From contig OX419762.1 of the NCBI GenBank assembly GCA_948567375.1, forward strand, positions 54,454,841-54,518,840: a DNA stretch of 64,000 bases, read 5' to 3'. This stretch comes from Lunularia cruciata. Its lineage: Eukaryota > Streptophyta > Marchantiopsida > Lunulariales > Lunulariaceae. Position 1 is the first letter of the stretch; each line of letters starts with the position of its first letter. Positions 44,227 through 55,898 of the stretch are shown in pieces. A program made the translations under genes and the position numbers. Under the pieces are notes generated by a model. It worked only from the letters and a program-made list of their open reading frames with translations, searched no databases and was not told the origin of the DNA.

Positions 44227-44903
44227 TGTGCCGGCCTGTCTCTCACTCAGGATGAACCTCTGATGGCTATTATGGTAGCGCACCATGGACTAAGAAGGCA
44301 AGGAACCCCAACTCCATCATACTCCTCCAAGGCTAACACTCCAAGACTCAAGACATTGCTCACTAGAGAACTCAATGAGAGAGAGATAGTTGCAAATGAA
44401 AGGATGATGAGTACCTCCTCACCCCTTGTTTATATACTTGTGAAATAGTTACGTACCAAAGTTACTAATTACCGTAGTAACTCAAGTTACTAGACTAAAA
44501 GTCAAGTAAAGTCAAAAAGTAGAAAGGAATATCCATTCACATGGGCATATTTCCCTTATCTTGACCCAACCACTAAAGCAAGGATTCCTTCACATGGGCT
44601 ATCCTTGGACTAAAGAAGAATCCAAAACAAAAAGGCTTGCGGGCCCAAGAGTTCTCAACTCTTTCCCCAAAGCCAAACACCTAGGAATAATACCAAGTCA
44701 ACACACTAAAATCCAAAATAGTGGTGCTCATCTTTTCTACTTCCTCTAAAGTAAGGTCCCATCTATCTTAGCTATGACTAACTTTAGCTAACCATGATTA
44801 ATATAGAACCATCCTTTATCTCTATATAAATAATATCTCTTAAGTACTTGTAATACCAAGCTAAATATCACAATACCACACACATGCACAAATGGGTGTT
44901 ACA
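44227..44903 (-). repeat. 5' LTR of element B
   Basis: 677 bp. It ends TGTGCCGG at the inner side, missing an AG present in A. The primer site lies at 44206-44222 and the leader, as in A, at 43367-44205. A handful of single-base differences separate it from the 3' LTR. Confidence 0.9.
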
Positions 44904-45076
44904 GGACACCCTGGAGTTGTGATCACGTGTGAAAATTTCAGAGGACTGCCACATACTGGTTGAGAGATCTGAGTGAAATTGTGAGGAAGGGTCAATTCTG
45001 CAGAGTGGAGATCTCATGCATGAGGAGTTTGAGAGCAACAAAAGCATGTTTGAGTGTTTAGATTCATCTTGGGAAC

Positions 45077-45563
45077 ATGGAGGGTCACCAAGAGTGGAAA
45101 TTGAGACTATACAAGGTTACCCCAAGGGTTTAAGGTGATTGTAGGGGTGGATTTGAGGAAAAAAGAGTTTACAATAGAATTTGAAGAGAGTGTTGAGAGA
45201 GAGTGTTGAGAGAATCCAAAAACCTATACCACTTGGAGGAAAGAGTGAGTCTAAGTGCTTTCTATGTGGAGAGAAGGGACATAAGACAAGTTCATGTCCA
45301 TTGACCTTTGAGAGCAAGAGATTGAGGGAAAGGAGAAGATAACTTGACTTGGGTTTGCATGTTGGACCTTCACCAAGATTGGGAGGGAGAAGATCTAAGA
45401 CCAAGAAGTTATGTGAGGTTTGTGGAGTTGAAGGACTTCCAAAAGGACATGAGTATAGTGGATTAAAATCACTTTTAGAGACTTTAGTGAAGGATCTTGG
45501 AGAGAATCTTAGTGCAGCTTCAGAAATACTACCACCTTCATTAGCTAGTTCTCAAGATTTGTG
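45077..45563 (+). pseudogene. ORF0 of element C, decayed
   Basis: It starts MEGHQEWKLRL-like but has a frameshift after KVTPRV, an internal duplication (gagagtgttgagagagagtgttgag) and a stop in the ERR region. The CCHC knuckle (CFLCGEKGHKTSSC) and the CEVCGVEGLPKGHE cluster can still be read in different frames. Confidence 0.75.
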
Positions 45564-45796
45564 ATGGGAGATAATATTTCTACTTATATATAAACTATCC
45601 ATGAGAGTTAGTTTAATATGCACTCTAGGATTTGATGTTGCTATAGAAATCTTGGAGCAACTTGAACCTTTAGTGTTCCCTAGGGTGGATTATTATCAAA
45701 TGGTGTTAGTCATGTACATACTCTATTAGTTCTAGAGTGAGAGAAAAGAAAAGAAAAAGAAAAATTGAGAGAAAAGAAAGATAGTGAGGGGTTAAG

Positions 45797-48700
45797 ATGG
45801 GGAAACTTCCGGTTTTCTTTGGCAAGGATAGAGAAGATGTGGAGGCCTTTGTGAGAGACTTCAAGAGAGCTTGCATAGGAAACAATGAGAGGAGAAAGAA
45901 TGAGTGGGCCTGATTATTACCAGATTTCTTTGAGGATGCAACACTTACATGGTATGAGTCAGAATACCAAAAGAGAGAGAGGAGAGATGGGCAAGAAGAG
46001 TCTTGGGAGACCTTGACTTCAGCCCTCATTGAGAACTTTCTCCTAGATGAGAGTTATGAGAGATTGATGAGTGAGGTTACCTTTCTAAAACAAGGAGAGG
46101 GAGAGAAAATGAGAGTCTATGTGGAAAGAGTGGAAAAGTTAGAGTCGAGATTTTGCATAGTGTTGAGGAAGGGTGGGGATGATGTGGAAACTTCTATGAT
46201 TGGCATAGGGGCCATGCTCACCAAGAATTTTGCGGGAGGGTTGAGACCACAAATTAGAAGCAAGGTGAGATATGAGAAACCTTCTGCCAAAGTTGAAGCT
46301 ATCAAAATCACAATTCATATGGAGGAGAGTTTGACAGGGGATGAGAGTGATTTGGTGGTGAAGGAAGTTATGCATCCTCCTCAAGGTTACAAGTATGGTG
46401 GAACTTCTGATACTTTGGTGGCAAGAGTTGCACCACAAGTAGTAGTTGCTTCAGTTCTTGCACCTCTACCAAAGGATCCACTTCAAACCATCATAGAACA
46501 ACTTGCAGATCTCAAAATCAATGTGGTGCAACTATGGGAGAAGAGAGAGGTGGATCAGAATGTAAGGAGAGGGCCTAGGAGTTATGGAAAATATCCATAT
46601 AGAGGAGGCAAACCAGCCAACAATTTCAATGATAGAAATTGTTTTGGTTGTGGAGGAAGAGGCCATATCCAAAGGAATTGCCCGAGTTCCACTTACCATG
46701 GAAGAAAGGGTTATGAGGGAGCCAATAGAGGGAAAGAGGAAGGTAGTGAAACCCAATTGGCTCCTAATACAAACAAAAATAAGGGTATAGCATCCATAGA
46801 TGTGGTTGAGAGCAAGTATAAGAAGGGAGAGTGCTCAAACTCCAAGGGTCTTAATTTGGAGCTTTTGGCACAAGAGAAGAAGAGAGCTCGTTTTGCAAAA
46901 GATGTTCACTCTTCTCAAGGATTTACTCCAAGCAAGGATACTCCTATGTCTAATAGGAGCACTTGCACCTCAACACCATCAACAACAAAGACTCCAAGGA
47001 AGAAGTTGGAGATGGAGGATTTCTTGATTTCAAAGCAACAGTGGAACTCCAATGTGCTAGTGGATGTTGGTAGTCACAAAGCTAACATCACAATAGGCCA
47101 ATTGATTGCTTTGAACCCTACCTTGAGAAAGGAGCTTAGAGGTGGTTTGAGTTCTAGAAGGCGCTTTAGGTGTGGACACAAGCATGGAGGAGGAGACTTC
47201 CACGGAGGAGGATGAATCTGAATCGGATTTAGATGTGTATCCCTTGTGAGCTATGGATTTTGCACCTAAGCCAGAGGTTTTGAAGGACCCAAATAAATCA
47301 CCATTGACACTTGAGAAGGTAGAGAGAAGGTTATCTACCCTCAAGTATAGCCCAAATGTTACCAAGGAGGAGAAGGTGAGATTTGGGGAGATTTTCCACA
47401 AGTTCATCCATGTGTTTGCTTTCAATTACAAGGATTTGAAGGAAGTCACCTTGGAGGAGCACAAGATAGAGGTGGAGTCACATGCAAGACCAATCCTCCA
47501 AAAGCAACATTGCATTAGCCCACCAATATCTTTGGTTGTGAAGGAGGAGATTGATAAGCTCAAGGAAGTCGGATTTATCTTTGAGGTGGAGAATTCAAAA
47601 TAGGTGTCTCCAATTGTTGTTGTGAAGAAAAAGAATGGCAAGCTTTGTGTATGTGTGGATTACAAGAAGCTCAATGCAGTTACCAAGAAAGACTAGTACC
47701 CATTGCCATTCATTGATGAGATCATGGAGGAGGTTGTAGGTCATGAGAGGTATAGTTTTGGAGATGGTTATAATGGATATAACCAAATCAAAATTGCACA
47801 AGAGCATCAACAACTGATCACATTCACCACACCTTGGGGAACTAACACTTTCAAGGTCATGCCTTTTGGGCTTTGCAATGCTCCAGCCACATTCCAATGG
47901 TTCATGAACAAGATATTTGAACCTTTCATTGGGAAATTTATGAGAGACTTAATTGATAACTTTTGTGTCTATGGGAGCAAGGAGGAGCACTTTGAGCACT
48001 TAATCAAGGTCTTGCAATGCTTGGATGAGGCAAATGCATCACTCAACCTAGAGAAGTGCATATTTGGATGTGAAGAAGGTCTAATTTTGGGGCACATCCT
48101 CTCCAAGGATGGAATAGTAGTTGATCTTGAGAAGGTGAGGAAAATCTCAGACCCTCCATTCCCTTCAAGCTTGACAAAGTTACGCCAATTCTTGGAGATG
48201 GTTGGATACTATAGGAGGTTCATCTTCTCATTTTCCAACAAGGCTTATGCATTGACCATCTACATGAAGAAGGGTGTAGATTACATGGTGATTTTGGGAG
48301 ACAAGAGGCTCTCAAAGCTTTTGAGGAGCTCAAGCAATCCCTTGTTGTAGCTCCAATTCAAGCTTAACCTGATTGGAATAAGCCTTTCATCCTCTACACT
48401 GATGCTTCTAATGAAGCTATAGGATGCACTCTTAGTCAATTAGATCAAGATGGGCATGATCGCCTAATAGCTTTTGCTAGTAGGCAGATGGTTTCAGCAG
48501 AGAAGAAGAACTTTGTCATGGAGAGAGAATGTTTGGTAGTGATCTTTGGTCTCAAGAAGTTTAGATATTATTTGATTGGAGGGAAAGCCACCATTGTCAC
48601 GGATCACAAGGGTTTGAAGTATATCTTCAACAAGCCTAATGTTGAAGGGAGACTAGCAAGGTGGATGATACTCTTGTCTGAGTATGACAACACCATTGAG

Positions 48701-50098
48701 GATAGGCCAGGAAAGAAATATGCAAATGCTGATTTGCTATCTAGAGCCTATGATCATGATGGAGATGAGCCAGTGGATGATTCCTTCCTGGATGAGGAGC
48801 TCATGACAATCTTAGTCACTCAAGAGGTTCCAATGGAGTACAAAGAGATTGTGGATTTTGTGACAAGAGGTAACTATCCAGAAGGGATGCATGCTAGGGA
48901 GAGGAAGACCTTTGCAGCAAGATCTAGACCTTACACAATGGTGGAGGATATTCTTTTTCACCAAGGAGCAGATGGTCTACTTCAAAGAGCAGTGAGTAAG
49001 GAAGAGTCTATCCTACTTTTAAAGGAGTTTCATGAAGGTTTAGTTTGTGGAGGACACTTTGCAGGAAAGGTGACTACTTTCAAGATTCTAGATGCAGGTT
49101 ACCATTGGAGAGGGATTTTTAAGGATTGTCTTGATTATTGCAAAACTTGTCATGTTTGTCAAGCTTTTGCTAGAAAGTCTACATCCACTCCACCGCTTAG
49201 ATCAATTCCATTGCTAGGACCTTTTGAGAAGTGGGGAATTGATTTTGTAGGTCCCCTCAATAGAACCCCAAGGAACAATCAGTACATTGTGGTAGTTACT
49301 GATTACCTTACCAAGTGGGTTGAGGCTAGACCATTGAGGGACAAGAATGAAGATGAAGTGGGTAGATTTCTTTATGAATGTATTATCACTAGGTTTGGAT
49401 GCCCTTTGGAGTTGGTTTCTGATAGAGGAGGAGAGTTTACATGAAGCATCACTATAGCCATGCTACATTTCTCTATCACACATAGAGTAACTACATTCTA
49501 TAAGCCAAATTCCAATAGCTTGGTAGAGAGAACCAATCAGACCTTGTGCATGATGTTGGCCAAAGATGCAGAAATGGAGGGGGCTAAATATCATTGGGAC
49601 AAGAGAATTCATGCAGTTTTGTGGGAGTATAGGACAACCATGAAGACTTCCACCGGGTTTTCTCCATTTCAATTGGTATATGGTATTGAGTCTACCTTAC
49701 CTATTCACTTTGATCTTCCTACCTTCCAAAGCATTCATAGGAGATTGAAGAAAGCACAAGGAGGTGATGCGGAGAAGTCAAGGAAGGATCAACTCATGGA
49801 GTTGGAAGAGGCAAGAGCAGTTGCTATGGTTCAAGTGGAGCAAGCTCAAAGGAAAGAAAAGGAGAGCTATGACAAGAGGCAAGGCAAGAAGGTGGAGCCT
49901 TTCAAAGAAGGTGATTGGGTAATGTTGTTTGATACTATTTGATTCAAGAGAGTTAAAAAGAAGTTTTTGCCTAAATACTTTGGACCTTTCATAGTGGAGA
50001 AGGTGTGGGGCAATTACACCTATGATCTCAAGGAGTTGGGAGGAAGAAAATTTGATAGGATTAACCATGATAAGTTGAAGATGTACCATAGAAAGTAG
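45797..50098 (+). pseudogene. Gag-Pol of element C, protease deleted
   Basis: It starts MGKLPVFFGKDRED; codon 39 is TGA. Gag then reads to the CCHC knuckle and on to GLSSRR near 47158. There it jumps to sequence equivalent to A 13404, so about 515 bp including the protease active site are gone and the frame shifts. RT has stops after ENSK (47601) and KKD; its catalytic box is LIDN, changed from FIDD. A one-base deletion near 48300 breaks RNase H. Integrase keeps the HHCC site but has stops after GGEFT (49442) and FDTI. It is a dead copy that can still be aligned end to end with A. Confidence 0.92.
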
Positions 50099-50133
50099 AG
50101 AGACCTTCACTTTGAGGACAAAGTGAAAACTTA

Positions 50134-50146
50134 GTCCGGGGGTAAA
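50134..50146 (+). promoter_or_regulatory. Polypurine tract of element C
   Basis: gtccgggggtaaa lies directly before the 3' LTR, identical to A and B. Confidence 0.85.
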
Positions 50147-50826
50147 TGTAACACCATGTGTGTGGTATTGTGATATTTAGCTTGGTATTACAAGTACTTG
50201 AGAGATAATATTTATATAGAGATAAAGGATGGTTCTACATTAGTCATGATTAGGTAGATTTAGTCATAGTTAAGATAGAGGGGACTTTACTTTAGAGGAG
50301 GTGGAAAAGATAACACCACTATTTTGGATTTTAGTGTGTTGACTTGGTATTATTCCTAGGTGTTTGGCTTTGAGGAAAGAGTTGAGAACTCTTGGGCCCG
50401 CAAGCCTTTTTTTTGGATTCTTCTTTAGTCCAAGGATAGCCCATGTGAAGGAATCCTTGACTTAGTGGTTGGGTCAAGATAAGATCACATGCTTAGGAGA
50501 ATATGCCCATGTGAATGGATATTCCTTTCTACTTTTTGACTTTACTTGAATTTTAGCCTAGTAACTTGAGTTACTCCAGTAATTAGTTAATTTGGTACGT
50601 AATTATTTCACAAGTATATAAACAAGGGGTGAGGAGGTACTCATCATCCTTTCATTTGCATATAACCCTCTCTCATTGAGTTCTCTAGTGAACAATGTCT
50701 TGAGTCTTAGAGTGTTAGCCTTGGAGGAGTATGATGGAGTTGGGAGTTTCTTGCCTTCTTAGTCCATGGTGCGCTACCATAATAGCAATCAAAGGTTCAT
50801 CTTGAGTGGAGACAGGCTGGCTCATA
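50147..50826 (+). repeat. 3' LTR of element C
   Basis: About 680 bp from TGTAACACCATGTG to GGCTGGCTCATA. It lacks 9 bp near its start relative to the 5' LTR and has many scattered substitutions. Confidence 0.9.
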
Positions 50827-51440
50827 GGTCTACCTCAAACACAGGAAGAATTCTACCATTGGGTTAAACCCTGGTGCCACACCACCTCTTGTAGCGGTAC
50901 CTCCAATCGTAGTAGCACTATCTCCAGCTAGTGCACCTCCACTAGCTCCACCAACACTACTGGAGTTAGAACTTGTAGGTACAACCAATCTACTCCTGGC
51001 CACCAAACCAAAAGTGATAAAGAGACATAGTTTGGAGAGTAATCTTGTCTCCATAACTCAATCTCCTCTAAATGAGCTCTCCTAAACTCATGGTAGTCAT
51101 CCATTGGCGGACCCTCCAAATGCTAAAACAACCTCTTCCATGCCATGAAGGGTGTAAACAAAGTCGGGTTCTGCATCTACTACAGATCATACCAACTATC
51201 AAACTCTTGGATGAAGTCATCCAACTCAATGGTACCCATTGTACTAGAGTAATGCCTAGGGCCTTTGGAGGCCCCATAAATCTCATCCATGTCCCACAAT
51301 AGCGGTGCAGACACACCAAGTGCACTCTCAACTGAATTAGCTCTTGTGTCAAACTCCAACTTAGAGTTAATCTCTTTCCTCATTGGGACCTGAGATATTG
51401 GCTGATACCGAGTGCCACTCCAAGTAAACCCACTGCGTAT
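50827..51440 (-). pseudogene. Element I: Gag N-terminal half
   Basis: Minus-strand pieces from 51383 leftwards: ELDDFIQEFDSWYDL, NPTLFTPFMAWKRLF, HLEGPPMDDYHEFRRAHLEE, WRQDYSPNYVSLSLL, a Ser/Gly/Ala-rich linker and FNPMVEFFLCLR. The frame stops at the C insertion and resumes at 36071 with YQGVRIDKL. Frames shift twice and a few stops occur. It is bounded on the right by the G 5' LTR at 51441, so the start of gag is not in the window or lies behind G. Confidence 0.7.
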
Positions 51441-52128
51441 TGTAACACCTATTTGTGCATGTGTGTGGTATTGTGATATTTAGCTTGGTATTATAAGTAC
51501 TTGAGAGATATTATTTATATAGAGATAAAGGATAGTTCTACATTAGTCATGATTAGCTAAAGTTATTCATAGCTAAGATAGAGGGGAACTTACCTTAAAG
51601 GAAGTGGAAAAGATGAGCACTACTATTTTGGATTCTAGTGTGTTGACGTGATAATATTCCTAGGTGTTTAGCTTTGAGGAAAGAGTTAAGACTCTTGGAC
51701 CCACAAACCTTTTTGTTTTGGATTCTTCTATAGTCCAAGGATAGCACATGTGAAGGAATCCTTGACTTAGTGGTTGGGTCAAGATAAGATCACATGCTAG
51801 TGGAATATGCTCATGTGAATGGATATTTCTTTCTAATTTTTGACTTTACTTGACTTTTAGTCTGGTAACTTGAGTTACTATGGTAATTAGTAACTTTGGT
51901 GCGTAACTATTTCACAAGTATATAAACAAGGGATGATGAGGTACTCATTATCCTTTCATTTGCAACTATCTCTCTCATTGAGTTCTCTAGTGAGCAATGT
52001 CTGGAGTCTTGGAGTGTTAGCCTTGGAGGAGTATGATGGAGTTGGGGTTCTTTGTCTTCTTAGTCCATGGTGCGTTACCATAATAGCCATTAAAGGTTCA
52101 TCTTGAGTGAGAGACAGGCTGGCTCACA
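51441..52128 (+). repeat. 5' LTR of element G
   Basis: 688 bp, TGTAACACCTATTTG to GGCTGGCTCACA, clearly diverged from A. It has the 9 bp that are missing from the B and C 3' LTRs. TATA region: tatataaacaaggg near 51920. Confidence 0.9.
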
Positions 52129-52132
52129 TTTT

Positions 52133-52149
52133 TGGTTCCGTTGCCGGGA
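52133..52149 (+). promoter_or_regulatory. Primer-binding site of G, tRNA-Glu type
   Basis: tggttccgttgccggga, unchanged from A even though the rest of G is diverged. Confidence 0.8.
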
Positions 52150-53001
52150 CCTCTCTAGAAGGCAAGATAATGTTCCGCGTATAATTCTATATTAGACAGA
52201 AAGAGGCTATGAGAGCTCACTTGGAGAGAACTTTAGAGGAGCATACTTACGATCAACTTTAGGGTTGAACTTATGTTAGAGAATTTGGACCTATTTATAT
52301 ACCCTGTAGTTCATTATGATTTCCTTGAGGTGATTTTGTACATCTTGTACACTTGAGAGGATTTGGAGAGATTGTGTGAGGTGGATTGCAGATTTTGGGG
52401 ATTAAGGTGATTTTGGGCAAAATCTCAAGTTTAGTATCTGGACTTGAAATTTCTATACATGATAGCTTGGGTTATCCTTCAGCTTTCATACTTAAAATTA
52501 TTGTGAGAGCTACTATGCACATTGGGCTAGAATTTTTGAAAGTTGATAGGGTAAACTGCTTCCGCAACTGCATGCTCTCTGGAAAATTATACAAAGTCTG
52601 CCATTTATTCAATTTTGACTGGATTGTTGTAAAAATTTTCAAGAAAATTGAATGCATTGTATCCTACCTGTTGACACACAAATTAGATGTAGATCATTTT
52701 TGAGCAGAGAGTTATAAGTTTTTAAAGCGAGGGGGTGGTTTTCAGACCAAATTTGAAATATGTGTGCTGAATAGAAAGGTGTCTAGGCCAAGTGGCTTAA
52801 TGAAAAGATCTAAAATTTTGCAAGGAGAGATGTCCTGAAGTTTTGATCAAGTGCACAAATTTTCAAAGGATTTTAAAATACTAGTTGCAAGATTTGACTG
52901 ACATTGTGGGAAAGGGCAATTCAGCAAAGTTTAGATCTCATGCATGAGGAGTGTGAGGGCAACAAAAAGCATGTTTGAGTGTTTAGACTCATCTTGGGAA
53001 C
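52150..53001 (+). other. Leader of element G
   Basis: About 850 bp alignable with the A leader; an extra ggagcatacttacgatcaact near 52235 interrupts the equivalent of the short MFRVQF frame. No intact coding frame remains. Confidence 0.55.
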
Positions 53002-53473
53002 ATGGAGGTTCACCAAGAGTGGAGATTGAGGCTATGAAAGGTTCCCCAAGGATTTAAGGTGATTGTAGGGGTGGATTTGAGGAAAAGAGAGTTTAGAATA
53101 GAATTTGAAGAGTGTTGAGAGGATGTAAAAATCTAAACCACTTGGAGGAAAGAGTGAGTCTTAGTGCTTTCTATGTGGAGAGAAGGGATACAAGGCAAGT
53201 TAATGTTCATTGACCTTTGAGAGCAAGAGATTGAGAGAAAGGAGAGGATTACTTCATTTGGGTTTGCATGTTGGACCTTCTTCACCAAGATTGGGAGGGA
53301 GAAGATCTAAGATCAAGGAGTTGGGTGAGGTTTGTAGTGTGGAAGGACTTCCAAAAGGACATAAGTGTAGTGGAGTGAAAGCTCTTTTGGAGACTATGGT
53401 GAAGGATCTTGGAGAGAGTCTTAGTATAGCTATAGAAATACTCTTACCTTCTTTAGCTAGTTCTCAAGATTAG
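53002..53473 (+). pseudogene. ORF0 of element G, decayed
   Basis: It starts at the equivalent ATG. Frameshifts affect the N-terminal half and the first knuckle region. The C-terminal 87 codons are open (53210-53473: SKRLRERRGLLHLGL, GEVCSVEGLPKGHKC, ending ASSQD), but the first Cys of the second cluster is Gly. Confidence 0.7.
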
Positions 53474-53579
53474 TGATAGAGATAATCTTTAAACTTATGG
53501 ATAAACTATCCATGAGAGTTTAATTAATATGCACTCTAGGATTCGATGTTGCTATAGAAATCTTGGAGTAACCTTAATC

Positions 53580-55057
53580 CTCTATAGGATAACTTCCATA
53601 ACTCCTAGGCCCTCTCTCTACATTTTGATCCACCTTTCTCTTCTCCCATAGTTGCACCACATTGATCTTGGGATCTGCAAGTTGTGCTATGATGGTTTGA
53701 AGTGGATCCTTTGGTGGAGGTGCAAGAACAAGAGCAACTACTACTTGTGTTGCAACCTTTGCCACCAAAGTATCAGAAGTTCCACCATACTTGTAACCTT
53801 GAGGAGAATGCACAACCTCCTTCACCACCAAATCACTCTCATCTCCTTCCAAACTCTCCTCCATACGAATTGCAATCTTGTTAACTTCAACCTTGGAGAA
53901 GGTTTCTCATATCTCACCTTGCTTCTAATTTGTGGTCACAATCCTCCCACAAAATTCTTGGTGAACATGGCTCCTATGCCAATCATAGTAGTCTCCACAT
54001 CATCCTCACCCTTATTGAACACTAGATGAAATCTGGACTCTAACTTTTCCACTCTTTCCATATAGACTCTCACTTTCTCTCCAACTCCTTGTTTGAGAAA
54101 GGTAATCTCACTCATCAATATCTCATAACTCTCATCTAGAAGAAATTTCTCAATGATTGCTGAAGTCATACTCTCCCAAGACTCTTCTTCTCCATCTCTC
54201 CTATCTCTCTTTTGGTATTCTGACTCATACCATGTAAGTGTTGCATCCTCAAAGAAATCTGGTAATAATCAGGCCCACTCATTATTCCTCCTCTCATTTT
54301 TTCTTGTGCAAGCTCTCTTGAAGTCTCTCACAAAGGCCTCCACATCTTCTCCATCCTTGGCAAAGAAAACCGAAAGTTTCCCCATCTTAATCCCTCATTA
54401 TCTTTCTTTTCTCTCAATTTTTTTCTCTTTTCTTTCTCTCACTCTATAACTAATAGAGTATGTACATGACTAAAAACTTTTGAGAATAATCCACCCTAGG
54501 GAACACAAAAGGTTCAGGTTACTCCAAGATTTCTATAGCAACATCAAATCCTAGAGTGCATATTAATCAAACTCTCATGGATAGTTTATCCATACGTAGA
54601 AAGATTATCTCCCATCACTAATCTTGAGAACTAGCTGATGAAGGTGATAGTATTTCTGTAGCTATACTGAGACTCTCTCCAAGATCCTTCACCAAGGTCT
54701 CCAAAAGTGCTTTTACTCCACTACACTCATGTCCTTTTGGAAGTCCTTCCACTCCACAAACCTCACACAACTCCTTGGTCTTAGATCTTCTCCCTCCCAA
54801 CCTCCTTCACCACCAAATCACTCTCATCCCCTTCCAAACTCTCCTCCATACAAATTTTAGTCTTGATATCTTCAACCTTGTATGAAGGTTTCTCATATCT
54901 CACCTTGCTTCTAATTTGTGGTCTCAATCCTCCCAAAAAATTCTTGGTGAGCATGGCCCCTATACCAATCATAGTAGTCTCCACATCATCCCCACCCTTC
55001 CTCAACACTATGCAAAATCTAGACTCTAACTTTTCCACTCTTTCCACATAGACTCTC
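53580..55057 (-). pseudogene. Inverted, rearranged gag and ORF0 block inside G
   Basis: Within plus-strand G this block reads on the minus strand. From right to left: a gag piece (55047-54800, MERVEKLESRF to DLVVKEV) is fused near 54799 to the ORF0 C-terminus (54800-54618). The spacer follows, then a gag start (ATG at 54383-54385) and gag up to RGPRSYGSYP at 53580. The plus-strand gag of G resumes at about 55081. ORF0-end and spacer sequence is therefore present twice in opposite orientation around the gag start, so this is more than a simple inversion. Stops and shifts are present. Confidence 0.75.
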
Positions 55058-55080
55058 CAAAGACTCTCCTAATATTTTCA

Positions 55081-55898
55081 CCAAAGGATCCACGTCAAAC
55101 CATCAGAGAACAACTTGCAGATCTCAAAATCAATGTGGGGAGAGGGCCGAGGAGTTATGGAAGTTATCCATATAGAGGAGGCCAACCAACCAACAATTTC
55201 AAGGAGAGAAATTGTTTTGGTTGTAGAGGAAGAGGTCACATCTAAAGGAATTGCCCAAATTCCACTTACCATGGAGGAAGGGGTTATGAGGGAGCCAATA
55301 GAGGGAAAGAGGGAGGTAATGAAACCCAAGTGGCTCCTAATACAAACAAAGGTAAGGGGATAGCATCCATAGATGTGGTTGAGAGAAAGTATGAGAAGGG
55401 AGAGTGCTCAAACTCCACGGGTCTTAATTTGGAGCTTTTGGCACAAGAGAAGAAGAGAGCTTGTTTTGCAAAAGATGTTCACTCTTCTCAAGGATTTACT
55501 CCAAGCAGGGATACTCCTATGTCTACTAGGAGCACCCACACATCAACACCATTAACAATAAAGACTCCAAGGAAGAAGTTGGAGATGGAGGATTTCTTGA
55601 TTTCAAAGCAACAATGGAACTACAATGTGTTGGAGGATGTTGGTAGTCACAAGGCTAACATCATAGTGGGCCAGTTGATTGCTTTGAACCCTACCTTGAG
55701 AAAGGAGCTTAGAGTTGGTTTGAGTTCTAGAAGGAGCAAGAGGAACAAGAAGGTAAAAGTTCCAATATCAATGGGAGTGGTGGATGCCAAGCCAACACCA
55801 TGGGAGGCTTGTGAATATGCATCCAAGATTGATGTGAGAGTGAATGGTCACAACATCAAGGGTGCACTTGTTGATGGAGGATCAGCAGTGAATGCTAT
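55081..55898 (+). pseudogene. Element G: Gag C-terminal part and start of protease
   Basis: It resumes at the EQLADLKINV region, lacks the next 14 or so residues relative to A (LWEKREVDQN), and shows the knuckle CFGCRGRGHI-stop-RNC. A long open run (55330-55898) covers the Lys/Ser linker and ends in the protease at LVDGGSAVNAI, where the giant LTR is inserted. Confidence 0.85.

Larger units (their letters stand above)
37449..44903 (-). mobile_element. Element B: young A-family copy nested in the leader of C
   Basis: Minus-strand element in the same layout as A. Both LTRs are near identical to each other and to A. It interrupts the C leader; the 4-bp target ggac is repeated at 37445-37448 and 44904-44907, and joining the outer flanks restores the leader sequence seen in A. 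Coding is disabled by a 334-bp gag deletion and two stops, although the rest is almost identical to A. Confidence 0.92.
36072..50826 (+). mobile_element. Element C: A-family Ty3/gypsy element, plus strand, split by B
   Basis: 5' LTR, tRNA-Glu primer site and leader to 37448; then insertion B (37449-44903); leader resumes at 44904, with ORF0, Gag-Pol, polypurine tract and 3' LTR. It is inserted in the gag of element I between two adjacent parts of one motif (LR-T and YQGVRID). Flanks gttc (36068-36071) and ggtc (50827-50830) fit a 4-bp duplication with one change. The LTRs differ by several percent by eye, so C is older than A and B. The coding region is broken, with the protease deleted. Confidence 0.9.

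Noticed and set aside
9733..51440. CRISPR-like or satellite array from the recurring 680-bp sequence
   Set aside because: The copies are LTRs with TG/CA ends, primer sites and polypurine tracts; spacing is set by element length.
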